Shown here piece after piece: positions 32,341 through 45,600 of a DNA stretch of 64,000 nucleotides. How positions within the stretch are numbered: the first letter of the stretch is position 1; each line of letters opens with the position of its first letter. Source of the DNA: Begonia masoniana (taxonomy: Eukaryota; Streptophyta; Magnoliopsida; Cucurbitales; Begoniaceae). The notes below the pieces were generated by a model that saw only the letters and a list, made by a program, of their open reading frames with translations, ran no database searches and was not told where the DNA came from. The DNA is taken from assembly GCA_022432975.1 (NCBI GenBank), contig CM039511.1, forward strand, positions 47,316,902-47,380,901, read 5' to 3'. The translations under genes were made by a program, and so were the position numbers.

Positions 32341-33028
32341 CTTGATGAGGTGGTAGCGGAGCTAGAGTAATACTTCGTCCATCCTTGATAAAGCTATACC
32401 GATTCTTGTATCCATCATGGGTGGTGCGTCTGTCAAATTGCCATGGTCTTCCCAGCAATATATGACTTGCTTGCATAGGAACAACATCACAAAGAACTAC
32501 ATCTGAATATTTGCCAATTGAAAATGAGACAAGACCATGTTTTGTTACCTTCATTTCTCCACTTTCATTGAGCCATTGGAGACAATATGGTCAAGGGTGC
32601 TTTAGAGTCTTTAATCCAAGTCTGTCAACCATTATTTTACTTGCAACATTCACACAACTTCCTCCATCTATGATTAAACCACAAACCTTTTCTTTAACAT
32701 GGCAGTGCGTATAGAAAATGTTTTCACGTTGTTAACGGTCATCATCTTCTATAATTTGAACATGGAGGGTTCGAAGAACTACTAAGGCTTGGCCAACAAC
32801 TGCATGTTCGGTATCACTAGCTTCTTCAAGTGGTGGCATAGCTTCATTGTCACTTTCTTCTTCAGAAACAATATCTCCATTATTTAACAAGATCATAGTT
32901 CTTTTATTTGGGCATTGTGAAGAAATATGACCAATTCCATGACATTTAAAACACTTATTATCTCGATTTCTTTGGGTTGGGGTATGACTAGTACCTTTTT
33001 CAATCTGCTTGGCCATTTTTTTTTTCAT
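32341..33028 (-). pseudogene. gag-pol: B: zinc knuckle and protease, split by E
   Basis: Segment 32732-33028 carries the CCHC knuckle CFKCHGIGHISSQC and the acidic linker (NEAMPPLEEASDTEHAVVG) up to a stop at DDR*. The protease follows: the codons near 32670 give LIIDGGSC with the catalytic Asp intact, and 32346-32554 gives FSIGKYSDVVLCDVVPMQA and ILLGRPWQFDRR. The reading frame then runs into E at 32341. It was already broken by stops, but E removes any chance of a continuous gag-pol. Confidence 0.87.
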
Positions 33029-33149
33029 CTTTTGGCTTGGAAGTCGACTGCTCTTCTTGCCTTATAATAGAGTTCCATTTTTACTTCCCACTCAAAGAAG
33101 TAAAAGTTTCGTGCTTGGAGGTTGATCTTCCTCCTCTTTTGAGCTGCCT

Positions 33150-33980
33150 TTAAATCTTCATGGCCATGTGGACAAACTCTTCAAGTTTCACGTAGTGCTG
33201 CAATTCTACAATATTTGCAATTTCACGATTGAGACCACAAATGAATCGAGCCATGGTTTCTTCTCGATCTTCCTCAACATTGGCACGAATCATGGATATT
33301 TCCATCTCCTTATGGTACTCCTCAACAGATTTTGAACCTTGTTTAAGGCTTTGCAATTTTAAGTGTAAATCTCTATAATAATGTGAAGGAACAAACCTTC
33401 GTCTCATGACAGCTTTCATGTCTTCCCAATTGTCGATTGGAATTTCTCTATTTCTTCGTTTGGTTAGGAGCACTTGGTCCCACCAAGCAATTGCGTAATC
33501 AGTGAAAGAAACAGCTGCAAGTTTAACTTTTTTTTCCTCTGAATAGTTATGACAATCAAAAACAAGTTCAACCTTTCGTTCCCATTCAATGTAAACATCC
33601 GGGTCATTTTTACCTTGAAATGATGGGATAGAGAGTTTGATTGCACCTGTGTTGTTGTCGGAAAAATTTCTTTCTCGGTATTGACGTCTTTGTCTTGGCC
33701 TATGATCTCTTTCTCTTTTTATGGAGGCTACTTCGTCAAAATCCTCATACGCTTCAGCATAATCACCCATTGGATTAGCTGCAGTAAAGAAGGGTCGCCT
33801 ATTTGGCTGTCTTTCTTCGGGCATGACACCTTGTTGAATTTGATTAATTCGTTCATCATTACGATCCAATCAATCTCGAATCTCCTCAAATTAGACGTTC
33901 ATCCTTTGGAATTGTTGCTGCATGGCTTGGATGATCAAATTGCTATCCATTGATGTTGCTTCACCTTCTTTTTCAGACAT
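33150..33980 (-). pseudogene. gag: B: gag N-terminal part (239 open codons after an early stop)
   Basis: The gag ATG is at 33978-33980. A stop lies near 33893 (NV* where A has NVQFEE). From 33869 a 239-codon frame gives [100 protein letters not shown] and MARFICGLN, ending HMAMKI at a frameshift. This is the most complete gag core in the window. It is the structural particle protein and carries no enzymatic motif. Confidence 0.88.
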
Positions 33981-34541
33981 GTTGTAAAATCTGTGTAAAA
34001 GTGTATGTAATAAAAAGGACCTCACCTCTCCCTCACGTGTATACACTCAAATATGGTTCTTGAGCACTCGTGTTTACTCACATGGATTTCGGCTTTTATC
34101 CTCTAATAAGCTCACCAACTCTTGCCTTTTTCCATTCATTTTCCTCCTCAAAGTTCTTGAGAAAACTAAGCAAGGTAAATATCAAAGCAAAACAAATGAA
34201 AACCAACACACTTAAAATATAGATTTCTTAGTGAAGATGAGAAGCAATGGGATGCAAAATAAAGAAGGAATGGAAGAAATATGGTCACAATAAGATTGAT
34301 ACCTACGGATTTTGAAACAAAAAAATATATATGATAACAGAATAAAGAAATTTTTTTTTCCTCGTTTCTTTTCTTCTTTTATTTTTTTTTTCTTCTTTCT
34401 TTTTTTTTCTCTTTTTTTTTTATAAACTAGCAATGGGAGCGAGAACAAAGATATTAAATTATGGATCAACAACAAAGAGGAAATTGAAATAAAAAGAATG
34501 GAAGCACTAGACGATAAAGAAAACCTCAATTGGATGTCTAG
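33981..34541 (-). other. 5' leader of B
   Basis: Counterpart of 26154-26721 in A: non-coding, with a T-rich tract (about 34348-34430, plus strand). No feature beyond the tract and the primer site that follows. Confidence 0.75.
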
Positions 34542-34553
34542 TCTCTGATACCA
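34542..34553 (-). promoter_or_regulatory. Primer-binding site of B
   Basis: TGGTATCAGAGA in element orientation, two bases from the LTR end; matches the initiator tRNA-Met complement over eleven bases. Confidence 0.88.
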
Positions 34554-34555
34554 AA

Positions 34556-35289
34556 TGATGCAAACTTCAACAAACTTGTTGTGAGACCTAACGTCAATAG
34601 ATGGAATTAAATTCAGGATCGCCCAAACGTAGTTTCAAAGTTTAGGACTAATGACCCCATGGTTATATGACAACCAGAAACTAATAGTATCAAGAAAGGA
34701 ATATTGACCCCGTTGCTATGGAAAAGCAAGAAACCAATATTATAAGGGTTGGAAATCAAGTGGTTGCACTTGAAATTTCCGCAAGTTCTACAGAAGAACA
34801 GTTTGGAGGAAATTCTCACAAGATAAATCTCATTCTAGTGTGTCTTACAATGAAGAACTCCTAAGTATTTATAGGCTTACAAGAATAGTCTAGAATAGAC
34901 ATTAAATAGCCTTGAAAACATAAGAAAGAACTTTTCTACTAATATGGACTAGGTTCAGCCTTATTTGGAAACCATCAAAACACCCTTTGGCCTTCTCTAT
35001 GACAATATTAAATGCCTAGTGGATGTCACTTCGAAATTACTCCTTCTAGAGCCTTCTTTGCTGAATTGGTGATCATTTGGGCTAATCAAACTCCATTTGT
35101 ATTTGTAACACATTAATAACTTTAAAGCTCATTTCTTCCAGTGGTCTTGGTTCTTGAAATAAGTTATTTTGGACTTCTTCTTGAAGCTTCTTAGCCCGAG
35201 CTCTAGTGATAGGTCCATTTGGTATTTTCAATTTCATTAAGTATTCTTCTAGGCCCAATTCTTCTTCAATGCCATCCTTGCCCACATCA
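34556..35289 (-). repeat. Shared LTR: 5' LTR of B and 3' LTR of C (734 bp)
   Basis: TGATGCAAACT...CCCACATCA on the plus strand. Flanked by the primer site of B on the low side and the polypurine tract of C (35290-35303) on the high side, repeating the LTR-sharing seen at 26736-27470. One base is missing relative to the other LTRs near 35082 (gggctaatc for gggcctaatc). Confidence 0.93.
34866..34875 (-). promoter_or_regulatory. TATA-like box in third LTR
   Basis: CCTATAAATA in element orientation at the same LTR position as 27044-27055. As the 5' LTR of B this would be the promoter driving B. Confidence 0.5.
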
Positions 35290-36283
35290 TTCTCCCTCTC
35301 TTGAAAAGGATTCGTCCTCGAATCTGGACCTACATAGAAAGGAGAGAGGTCAGTTACATTAAAAGTAGCACACACTTGATAATCAGCTGGTAGATCAATG
35401 ACATAAGCATTATCATTAATCTTTTCCAAAACTTGGAATGGTCCATCTCCACGAGGATTGAGTTTACACTTTCTTTGTTGGGGAAAACGTTCTTTACGAA
35501 AATGAACCCAAACCAAATCTCCTTGTTGAAAAGTGATGTGCTTTCTTCCTTTGTTTGCATGGGCAGCAGCTTGCTCATTCCGTTTGATGATATGCTAACG
35601 TGCGTCTTCATGAAGTTTCTTTACCAATTCTTCCTTCTTCTTCCTATCTAGGCTAATGGTCTCATTAATAGGCAATGGAAGTAAATCCAATGGAGTTAAC
35701 GGATCAAAAGCCATAAACAATTTCAAAAGGAAGAATAAGAAGTAGAAGAATGCATTGTTCTATTGTAAGCAAACTCAGTAAAAGGAATACAATCTTCTCA
35801 TGATTTTAAATGGTTCTTTATTATTGCTCGTAAAAGAGTTCCCAGGGTCCTGTTTACTACCTCGGTTTGTCCATCAGTTTGTAAGTAACAAGTGGTAGAA
35901 AATAGCAAAGTTGTCCCTAACTTACCCCACAGAACTCGCCAAAAATGGCTAAGAAACTTAGCGTCTCGATCACTCACTATTGTTTTTGGAACACCATGAA
36001 GACGAACTACTTCTTTAAAGAATAACTGAGCTATATGAGTGGCATCATCTGTTTCATTACATGGGATAAAATGTGCCATCTTTGAAAATCTATCCACCAC
36101 AACAAAAATTGAATCTTTCCCATTCTTAGTTCTTGGTAACCCTAACACAAAATCCATAGAAACATCAATCCAAGGATGACAAGGAACAGGTAAAGCCTGG
36201 TACAATCCATGAGGTTTTACTCTAGATTTGGCTTTTCTACAAGTTATGCATCTATTGTAGATCCTCTCTACATCCCTCTTCAT
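35082..36283 (-). pseudogene. pol: C: integrase, split in two frames
   Basis: Segment 35798-36283 (161 aa) has the zinc-motif end [17 protein letters not shown] (first Asp), IVSDRDAKF (second Asp) and [13 protein letters not shown] with the catalytic Glu, ending at a TGA where SWEDC should follow. One-base insertions near 35709 and 35730 break the next part. Segment 35082-35516 continues with the C-terminal domain ([22 protein letters not shown]) and the full LTR-encoded basic tail [16 protein letters not shown] through to IQMEFD and stop. So C alone shows the complete tail length, about 69 codons inside the LTR. Confidence 0.87.
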
Positions 36284-36304
36284 ATGTGGCCAAAAGAAAT
36301 GTTC

Positions 36305-36603
36305 TTACAAAGTTTCTAAAGTCTTAAGAATCCCAAAATGTCTCGTAAGACCCCCTCCCCCCCCATGTGACTCTCGAACAAGCAATTCACGCAAAGAACA
36401 TTGTGGAATGCAAAGTCTATTTTCTCGAAACAAATATCCTTCATGTTTGTAAAATTTTTCAAAAGGTTTTGTTTCTGTGGCTTCAAACCAAGTTGAAAAA
36501 TATGGATCTTTTGGATATAATTCTTTGATGTGCTGAAAACCCAAAAATTTAGTGGAAAGGGTAGAAAGAAGAACATACCTTCGAGATAAAGCATCAGCTA
36601 CAA
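36305..36603 (-). pseudogene. pol: C: RNase H end and integrase zinc-region start
   Basis: From the satellite junction the frame gives [15 protein letters not shown], the linker through [16 protein letters not shown], five glycines and [12 protein letters not shown], ending with a stop. The glycine tract (36351-36364) is interrupted by one base (CCCCCTCCCCCCCC on the plus strand). At 14 bases it keeps the frame, unlike A, B and F. Confidence 0.85.
36351..36364 (-). repeat. Interrupted 14-base G tract in C
   Basis: Eight G, one A, five G in element orientation. Length 14 is 3n+2, so the H(G)5L frame continues. Confidence 0.88.
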
Positions 36604-39600
36604 CCTTTATGGACACGTAATCAATCGATTTGTTTCAAAAGAGTTGATCGTATCAAGCAAATGGGTTGAGTGTTACATGACTTGTGGTTAGAATCTAAGT
36701 TATCCATTTCACATTCAAGGTTTTAAATTGAAGTGATGAGAAATACGTGTATTGAAGACCCAACAACCTTCATGGACGCGTTACTAAGACTTAGTAATGC
36801 GCTTGATGGAGCATAAGAAATTACATTTCAATTGATTTGTTCCGAAAGAGTTGATCGTATCAAGCAAATGAGGTTGAGTGTTACATGACTTGTGGTTAGA
36901 ACCTAAGTTATCCATTTTACATTCAAGGTTTTAACTTGAAGTGATTAGAACGACGTGTATTGAGGACCCAACAACCTTCATGGACGCGTAACTAAGACTT
37001 GGTAATGCGCTTGATGAATCATAAGAAACTTCACTTCAATCGATTTGTTTCAAAAGAGTTGATCGTATCAAGCAAATGAGGTTGAGTGTTACATGACTTG
37101 TGGTTAGAATATAAGTTATCCATTTCACATTCAAGGTTTTAACTCGAAGTGATGAGAACGACGTGTATTGAGGACCCAACAACCTTCATGGACGCGAAAC
37201 TAAGACTTAGTAATGCGCTTGATAAAGCAATAGAAACTTCACTTCAATCGATTTTTTCTAAAAGAGTTTAACGTATCAGGCAAATGAGGTTGAGTGTTAC
37301 ATGACTTGTGGTTAGAATCTAAGTTATCCATTTCACATTCATGGTTTTAACTTGAAGTGATGAGAACAACGTGTATTGAGCACCCAACAACCTTCATGGA
37401 TGCGTAACTAAGACTTAGTAATGCGCTTGATGGAGCATAAGAAACTTCACTTCAATTGATTTGTTCCAAAAGAGTTGATCGTATCAAGCAAATGAGGTTG
37501 AGTGTTACTTGTTTTGTGGTTAGAACATAAGTTATCCATTTCACATTCAAGGTTTTGAGTTGAAGTGATGAGGACGACGTGTATTGAGGACCCAACAACC
37601 TTCATGGACGCGAAACTAAGACTTAGTAATGCGCTTGACGAAGCATTAGAAACTTCACTTCAATCGATTTATTCCAAAAGAGTTGAACGTATCAAGCAAA
37701 TGAGGTTGAGTGTTACATGACTTGTGTTTAGAACCTAAGTTATCCATTTCACATTCAAGGTTTTAACTTGAAGTGATGAAAACGACGTGTATTGAGGACC
37801 CAACAACCTTAATGGACGCGAAACTAAGACTTAGTAATGCGCATGATGAAGAATATGAAACTTCAATTCAATCGATTTGTTCAAAAAGAGTTGAACGTAT
37901 CATGCAAATGAGGTTGAAGGTTACATGATTTGTGGTTAGAACCTAAGTTATCCATTTAACTTTCAAGGATTTAACTTGAAGTGATGAGAACGACGTGTAT
38001 TGAGGACACAAAAACCTTCATGGACACGTTACTAAGACTTAGTAATGCGCTTGATGAAGCATAAGAAACTTCACTTCAATTGATTTGTTCCAAAAGAGTT
38101 GATCGTATCAAGCAAATAAAGTTGAGTGTTACATGACTTGTGGTTAGAACCTAAGTTATCCATTTCACATTCAAGGTTTTAACTTGAAGTGATGAGAAAT
38201 ACGTGTATTGAAAACCCAACATCCTTCAAGGACGCGTAACTAAGACTTAGTAATGCACTTGATGGAGAATAAGAAACTTCACTTCAATTGATTTGTTCCA
38301 AAAGTGTTTATCGTATCAAGCAAATAAGGTTGAGTGTTAAATGACTTGTGGTTAGAACCTAAGTTATCCATTTGACAATCATGGTTTTAACTTGAATCGA
38401 TGAGAACGACGTGTATTGAGGATCCAACAACCTTCATGGATGCGTAACTATGACTTAGTAATGCGCTTGATGAAGCATAAGAAACTTTACTTGTTTCAAA
38501 AGAGTTGATCGTATCAAGCAAATGAGGTTGAGTGTTACATGACTTGTGGTTAGAACATAAGTTATCCATTTCACTTTCAAGGTTTTAACTTGAAGTGATG
38601 AGAACGACGTGTATTGAGGACCCGACAACCTTCATGGACGCAAAACAAAGACTTAGTAATGCGCTTGATGAAGCATAAGAAACTTCACTTCAATTGATTT
38701 GTTCCAAAAGAGTTGAACGTATCAAGTAAATGAGGTTGAGTGTTACATGACTTGTGGTTAGAACCTAAGTTATCCATTTCACATTCAAGGTTTTAACTTG
38801 AAGTGATGAGAACGACGTGTATTGAGCACCCAACAACCTTCATGGACGCGAAACTAAGACTTAGTAATGCGCTTGATGAAGCATTAGAAACTTCACTTCA
38901 ATCGAATTGTTCCAAAACAGTTGAACGTATCAAGCAAATGATGTTGAGTGTTACATGACTTGTGGTTAGAACCTAAGTTATCTATTTCAAATTCAAGGTT
39001 TTAACTTGAAGTGATGAGAACGACGTTTATTGAGGGACCCAACAACCTTCATGGACGCGAAACTAAGACTTAGTAATGCGCTTGATGAAGCATTAAGAAA
39101 CTTCACTTCAATCGATTTGTTCCAAAAGAGTTGAACGTATCAAGCAAATGAGGTTGAGTGTTACATGACTTGTGGTTAGAACCTAAGTTATCCATTTCAC
39201 ATTCAAGGTTTTAAGCTTGAAGTGATGAGAACGACGTGTATTGAGGACCCAACAACCTTCATGGACGCGAAACTAAGACTTAGTAATGCGCTTGATGAAG
39301 CATAGAAACTCACTTCAATCGATTTGTTCCAAAAGAGTTGAACGTATCAAGCAAATGAGGTTGAGTGTTACATGACTTGTGGTTAGAACCTAAGTTATCC
39401 ATTTCACATTCAAGGTTTTAACTTGAAGTGATGAGAACGACGTGTATTGAGGACCCAACAAACTTCTGGACGCGAAACTAAGACTTAGTAATGCGCTTGA
39501 TGAAGAATAAGAAACTTCACTTCAATCGATTTGTTCCAAAAGAGTTGAACGTATCAAGCAAATGAGGTTGAGTGTTACATGACTTGTGGTTAGAACCTAA

Positions 39601-42600
39601 GTTATCTATTTCACTTTCAAGGTTTTAATTTGAAGTGATGAGAACGACGTGTATTGAGGACCCAACAAACTTCCTGGACGCGAAACTAATACTTAGTAAT
39701 GCGCTTGATGAAGAATAAGAAACTTCACTTCAATCGATTTGTTCCAAAAGAGTTGAACGTATCAAGCAAATGATGTTGAGTGTTACATGACTTGTGGTTA
39801 GAACCTAAGTTATCCATTTCAAATTCAAGGTTTTAACTTGAAGTGATTAGAACGACGTGTATTGAGGACCCAACAACCTTCATGGACGCGAAACTAAGAC
39901 TTAGTAATGCGCTTGATGAAGCATAAGAAACTTCACTTCAATCGATTTGTTCCAAAAGAGTTGAACGTATCAAGTAAATGAGGTTGAGTGTTACATGACT
40001 TGTGGTTAGAACCTAAGTTATCCATTTCACATTCAAGGTTTTAACTTGAAGTGATGAGAACGACGTGTATTGAGCACCCAACAACCTTCATGGACGCGAA
40101 ACTAAGACTTAGTAATGCGCTTGATGAAGCATTAGAAACTTCACTTCAATCGATTTGTTCCAAAAGAGTTGAACGTATCAAGCAAATGATGTTGAGTGTT
40201 ACATGACTTGTGGTTAGAACCCAAGTTATCTATTTCAAATTCAAGGTTTTAACTTGAAGTGATGAGAACGACGTTTATTAAGGGCCCAACAACCTTCATG
40301 GACGCATAACTAAGACTTATTAATGCGGTTGATGAAGCATAAGAAACTTCACTTCAATCGATTTGTTCCAAAAGAGATGATCGTATCAAGGAAATGAAGT
40401 TGAGTGTTACATCACTTGTGGTTAGAACCTAAGTTATCCATTTCACATTCAAGGTTTTAAGTTGAAGTGATGAGAACGACGTGTATTGAGGACCCAACAA
40501 CCTTCTTGGACGCAAAAATAAGACTTAGTAATGCGCTTGATGAAGCATAAGAAACTTCACTTCAATCGATTTGTTCCAAAAGAGTTGAACGTATCAAGCA
40601 AATGAGGTTGAGTGTTACATGACTTGTGGTTAGAACCTAAGTTATCCATTTCACATTCAAGGTTTTAACTTGAAGTGATGAGAACGACGTGTATTGAGGG
40701 CCCAACAACCTTCATGGACGCGTAACTAAGACTTATTAATGCGCTTGATGAAGCATAAGAAACTTCACTTCAATCGATTTGTTCCAAAAGAGTTGATCGT
40801 ATCAAGCAAATGAAGTTGAGTGTTACATGACTTGTGGTTAGAACCTAAGTTATCCATTTCACATTCAAGGTTTTAACTTGAAGTGATGAGAACGACGTGT
40901 ATTGAGGACCCAACAACCTTCATGGACGCGAAACTAAGACTTAGTAATGCGCTTGATGAAGCATAAGAAACTTCACTTCAATCGATTTGTTCCAAAAGAG
41001 TTGAACGTATCAAGCAAATGAGGTTGAGTGTTACATGACTTGTGGTTAGAACCTAAGTTATCCATTTCACATTCAAGGTTTTAACTTGAAGTGATGAGAA
41101 CGACGTGTATTGAGGACCCAACAACCTTCATGGACGCGAAACTAAGACTTAGTAATGCGCTTGATGAAGCATAAGAAACTTCACTTCAATCGATTTGTTC
41201 CAAAAGAGTTGAACGTATCAAGCAAATGAGGTTGAATGTTACATGACTTGTGGTTAGAACCTAAGTTATCCATTTCACATTCAAGGTTTTAACTTGAAGT
41301 GATGAGAACGACGTGTATTGAGGACCCAACAACCTTCATGGACGCGAAACTAAGACTTAGTAATGCGCTTGATGAAGAATTAGAAACTTCACTTCAATCG
41401 ATTTGTTCCAAAAGAGTTGAACGTATCAAGCAAATGAGGTTGAGTGTTACATGACTTTTGGTTAGAACCTAAGTTATCCATTTCAAATTCAAGGTTTTAA
41501 CTTGAAGTGATGAGAACGACGTGTATTGAGGACCCAACAACCTTCATGGACGCGAAACTAAGACTTATTAATGCGCTTGATGAAGCATAAGAAACTTCAC
41601 TTCAATCGATTTGTTCCAAAAGAATTGAACGTATCAAGCAAATGAGGTTGAGTGTTACATGACTTGTGGTTAGAACCTAAGTTATCCATTTCACATTCAA
41701 GGTTTTAACTTGAAGTGATGAGAACGACGTGTATTGAGGACCCAACAACCTTCATGGACGCGAAACTAAGACTTAGTAATGCGCTTGATGAAGCATAAGA
41801 AACTTCACTTCAATCGATTTGTTCCAAAAGAGTTGAACGTATCAAGCAAATGAGGTTGAGTGTTACATGACTTTTGGTTAGAACCTAAGTTATCCATTTC
41901 AAATTCAAGGTTTTAACTTGAAGTGATGAGAACGACGTGTATTGAGGGCCCAACAACCTTCATGAACGCGTAACTAAGACTTAGTAATGCGCTTGATGAA
42001 GCATAAGAAACTCCACTTCAATTGATTTGTTCCAAAAGAGTTGAACGTATCAAACAAATGAGGTTGAGTGTTACATGACTTGCGGTTAGAACCTAAGTTA
42101 TCCATTTCACATTCAAGGTTTTAACTTGAAGTGATAAGAACGACGTGTATTGAGGACCCAACAACCTTCATGGACGCGAAACAAAGACTTAGTAATGCGC
42201 TTGATGAAGAATAAGAAACTAGACTTCAATCGATTTGTTCCAAAAGAGTTGAACGTATCAAGCAAATGAGGTTGAATGTTACATGACTTGTGGTTAGAAC
42301 CTAAGTTATCTATTTCACTTTCAAGGTTTTAATTTGAAGTGATGAGAACGACGTGTATTGAGGACCCAACAAACTATCTGGACGCGAAACTAAGACTTAG
42401 TAATGCGCTTGATGAAGAATAAGAAACTTCACTTCAATCGATTTGTTCCAAAAGAGTTGAACGTATCAAGCAAATGATGTTGAGTGTTACATGACTTGTG
42501 GTTAGAACCTAAGTTATCCATTTCAAATTCAAGGTTTTAACTTGAAGTGATGAGAACGACGTGTATTGAGGACCCAACAACCTTAATGGATGCGAAACTA

Positions 42601-45600
42601 AGACTTAGTAATGCGCTTGATGAAGCATAAGAAACTTCACTTCAATCGATTTGTTCCAAAAGAGTTGAACGTATCAAGCAAATTAGGTTGAATGTTACAT
42701 GACTTGTGGTTAGAACCTAAGTTATCCATTTCACTTTCAAGGTTTTAACTTGAAGTGATGAGAACGACGTGTATTGAGGACCCAACAACCTTCATGGACG
42801 CGAAACAAAGACTTAGTAATGCGCTTAATGAAGAATAAGAAACTTCACTTCAATCGATTTGTTTCAAAAGAGTTGAACGTATCAAGTAAATGAGGTTGAA
42901 TGTTACATGACTTGTGGTTAGAACCTAAGTTATCTATTTCAATTTCAAGGTTTTAAGTTGAAGTGATGAGAACGACGTGTATTGAGGACCCAACAAACTT
43001 CATGGACGCGAAACTAAGACTTAGTAATGCGCTTGATGAAGAATAAGAAACTTCACTTCAATCGATTTGTTCCAAAATAGTTAAACGTATCAAGCAAATG
43101 AGGTTAAATGTTACATGACTTGTGCTTAGAACCTAAGTTATCCATTTCAAATTCAAGGTTTTAACTGGAAGTGATGAGAACGACGTGTATTGAGGGCCCA
43201 ACAACCTTCATGGACGCGTAACTAAGACTTATTAATGCGCTTGATGAAGCATAAGAAACTTCACTTCAATCGATTTGTTCCAAAAGAGTTGATCGTATCA
43301 AGCAAATGAAGTTGAGTGTTACTTGCCTTGTGGTTAGAACCTAAGTTATCCATTTCACATTCATGGTTTTAAGTTGAAGTGATGAGAACGACGTGTATTG
43401 AGGACCCAACAACCTTCATGGACGCGAAAATAAGACTTAGTAATGCACTTGATGAAGCATAAGAAACTTCACTTCAGTCGATTTGTTCCAAAATAGTTGA
43501 ACGTATCAAGCAAATGATGTTGAGTGTTACAAGACTTGTGGTTATAACCTAAGTTATCCATTTAAAATTCAAGGTTTTAACTTGAAGTGATGAGAACGAC
43601 GTGTATTGAGGGCCCAACAACCTTCATGGACGCGTAACTAAGACTTATTAATGCGCTTGATGAAGCATAAAAAACTTCACTTCAATCGATTTATTCCAGA
43701 CGAGTTGATCGTATCAAGCAAACGAAGTTGAGTGTTACATGACTTGTGGTTAGAACCTAAGTTATCCATTTCACATTCATGGTTTTAAGTTGAAGTGATG
43801 AGAACGACATGTATTGAGGACCCAACAACCTTCATGGACGCCAAAATAAGACTTAGTAATGCGCTTGATGAAGCCTAAGAAACTTCACTTCAATCGATTT
43901 TTTTCAAAAGAGTTGAACGTATCAAGCATAAGATGTTGAGTGTTACATGACTTGTGGTTAGAACCTAAGTTATCCATTTCAAATTCAAGGTTTTAACTTG
44001 AAGTGATGAGAACGACGTGTATTGAGGGTCTAACAACCTTCATGGATGCGTAACTAAAACTTATTAATGCGCTTGATGAAGCATAAGAAACTTCACTTCA
44101 ATCAATTTGTTCCAAAAGAATTGATCGTACCAAGCAAATGAAGATGAGTGTTTCATGACTTGTGGTTACAACCTAAGTTATCCATTTCACATTCACGGTT
44201 TGAAGTTGAAGTGATGAGGACGACGTGTATTGAGGACCCAAAAACCTTCATGGACGCGAAAATAAGACTTAGTAATGCGCTTGATGAAGCATAAGAAACT
44301 TCACTTCAATCGATTTGTTCCAAAAGAGTTGAACGTATCAAGCAAATGATGTTGAGTGTCACATGACTTGTGGTTAGAACCTGAGTTATCCATTTCAAAT
44401 TCAAGGTTTTAACTTGAAATGACGAGAACGACGTGTATTGAGGGCCCAACAACCTTCATGGACGCGTAACTCAGACTTATTAATGCGCTTGATGAAGCAT
44501 AAGAAACTTCACTTCAATCGATTTGTTCCAAAAGAGTTGATCGTATCAAGATAAAGAAGTTGAGTGTTACATGACTTGTGGTTAGAACCTAAGTTATCCA
44601 TTTCACATTCATGGTTTTAAGTTGAAGTGATGAGAACGACGTGTATTGAGGACCCAACAACCTTCATGGATGCGAAAATAAGACTTAGTAATGCGCTTGA
44701 TGAAGCATAAGAAACTTTACATCAATCGATTTGTTCCAAAAGAGTTGAACGTATCAAGCAAATGATGTTGAGTATTACATGACTTGTGTTTTGAACCTAA
44801 GTTATCCATTTCAAATTCAAGGTTTTAACTTGAAGTGATGAGAACGACGTGTATTGAGGGCCCTACAACCTTCATGGACGCGTAACTAAGACTTATTAAT
44901 GCGCTTGATGAAGCATAAGAAACTTCACTTCAATCGATTTGTTCCAAAAGAGTTGATCGTATCAAGCAAATGAAGTTGAGTGTTACATGACTTGTGGTTA
45001 GAACCTAAGTTATCCATTTCACATTCAAGGTTTTAAGTTGAAGTGATGAGAACGACGTGTATTGAGGACCCAACAACCTTCATGGACGCGAAAATAAGAC
45101 TTAGTAATGCGCTTTGATGAAGCATAAGAAACTTCACTTCAATCGATATGTTCTAAAAGAGTTTAACGTATCAAGCAAATGAGGTTGAATGTTTCGTGAC
45201 TTGTAGTTAGAACCTAAGTTATCCATTTCACTTTCAAGGTTTTAACTTGAAATGATGAGAACGATGTGTATTGAAGACCCAACAACCTTCATGGCACGTA
45301 ACTAAGAGGTAGTAATGCACTTGATGAAGCATTTGAAATTTCACTTCAATCGATTTGTTCCAAAAGGGTTGAACATATCACGCAAATGAGGTTGAGTGTT
45401 ACATGACTTGTGGTTAGAACCTAAGTTATCCATTTCACATTTAAGGTTTTAACTTGAAGTGATTAGAACGACGTGTGTTGAGGATCCAACAACCTTCATG
45501 GACGCGAAACTAAGACTTAGTAATGCGCTTGATGAAGCATTAGAAACTTCACTTCAATCAATTTGTTCCAAAAAGTTAAACGTATCAAGCAAATGAGGTT

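Larger units (their letters stand above)
26736..35289 (-). mobile_element. Element B: CRM-like retrotransposon with nested element E
   Basis: 3' LTR 26736-27470, internal 27471-34555, 5' LTR 34556-35289. Without E and one target copy the internal region is about 5.13 kb, matching A (5127 bp). Parts in reading order: primer site, gag, protease (interrupted by E at 30392-32340), RT, RNase H, integrase. Point stops and frameshifts are scattered, but the integrase keeps all three catalytic residues, unlike A. Confidence 0.92.
34556..36603 (-). mobile_element. Element C: truncated third copy in the tandem
   Basis: 3' LTR 34556-35289, then integrase and the end of RNase H, stopping at ...gcatcagctacaa where satellite acaaccttt takes over (36600-36604). 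About two thirds of the element, including gag, protease, RT and the 5' LTR, is missing. The break lies in the ADALSR codons of RNase H. Confidence 0.92.

Noticed and set aside
36600..36604. acaac on both sides of the A-B-C block as a target-site duplication
   Set aside because: The right end of the block is the middle of RNase H, not an LTR end, and the element itself supplies acaa there (ctacaatattg in B). Microhomology explains it as well, so it is not scored as a duplication.
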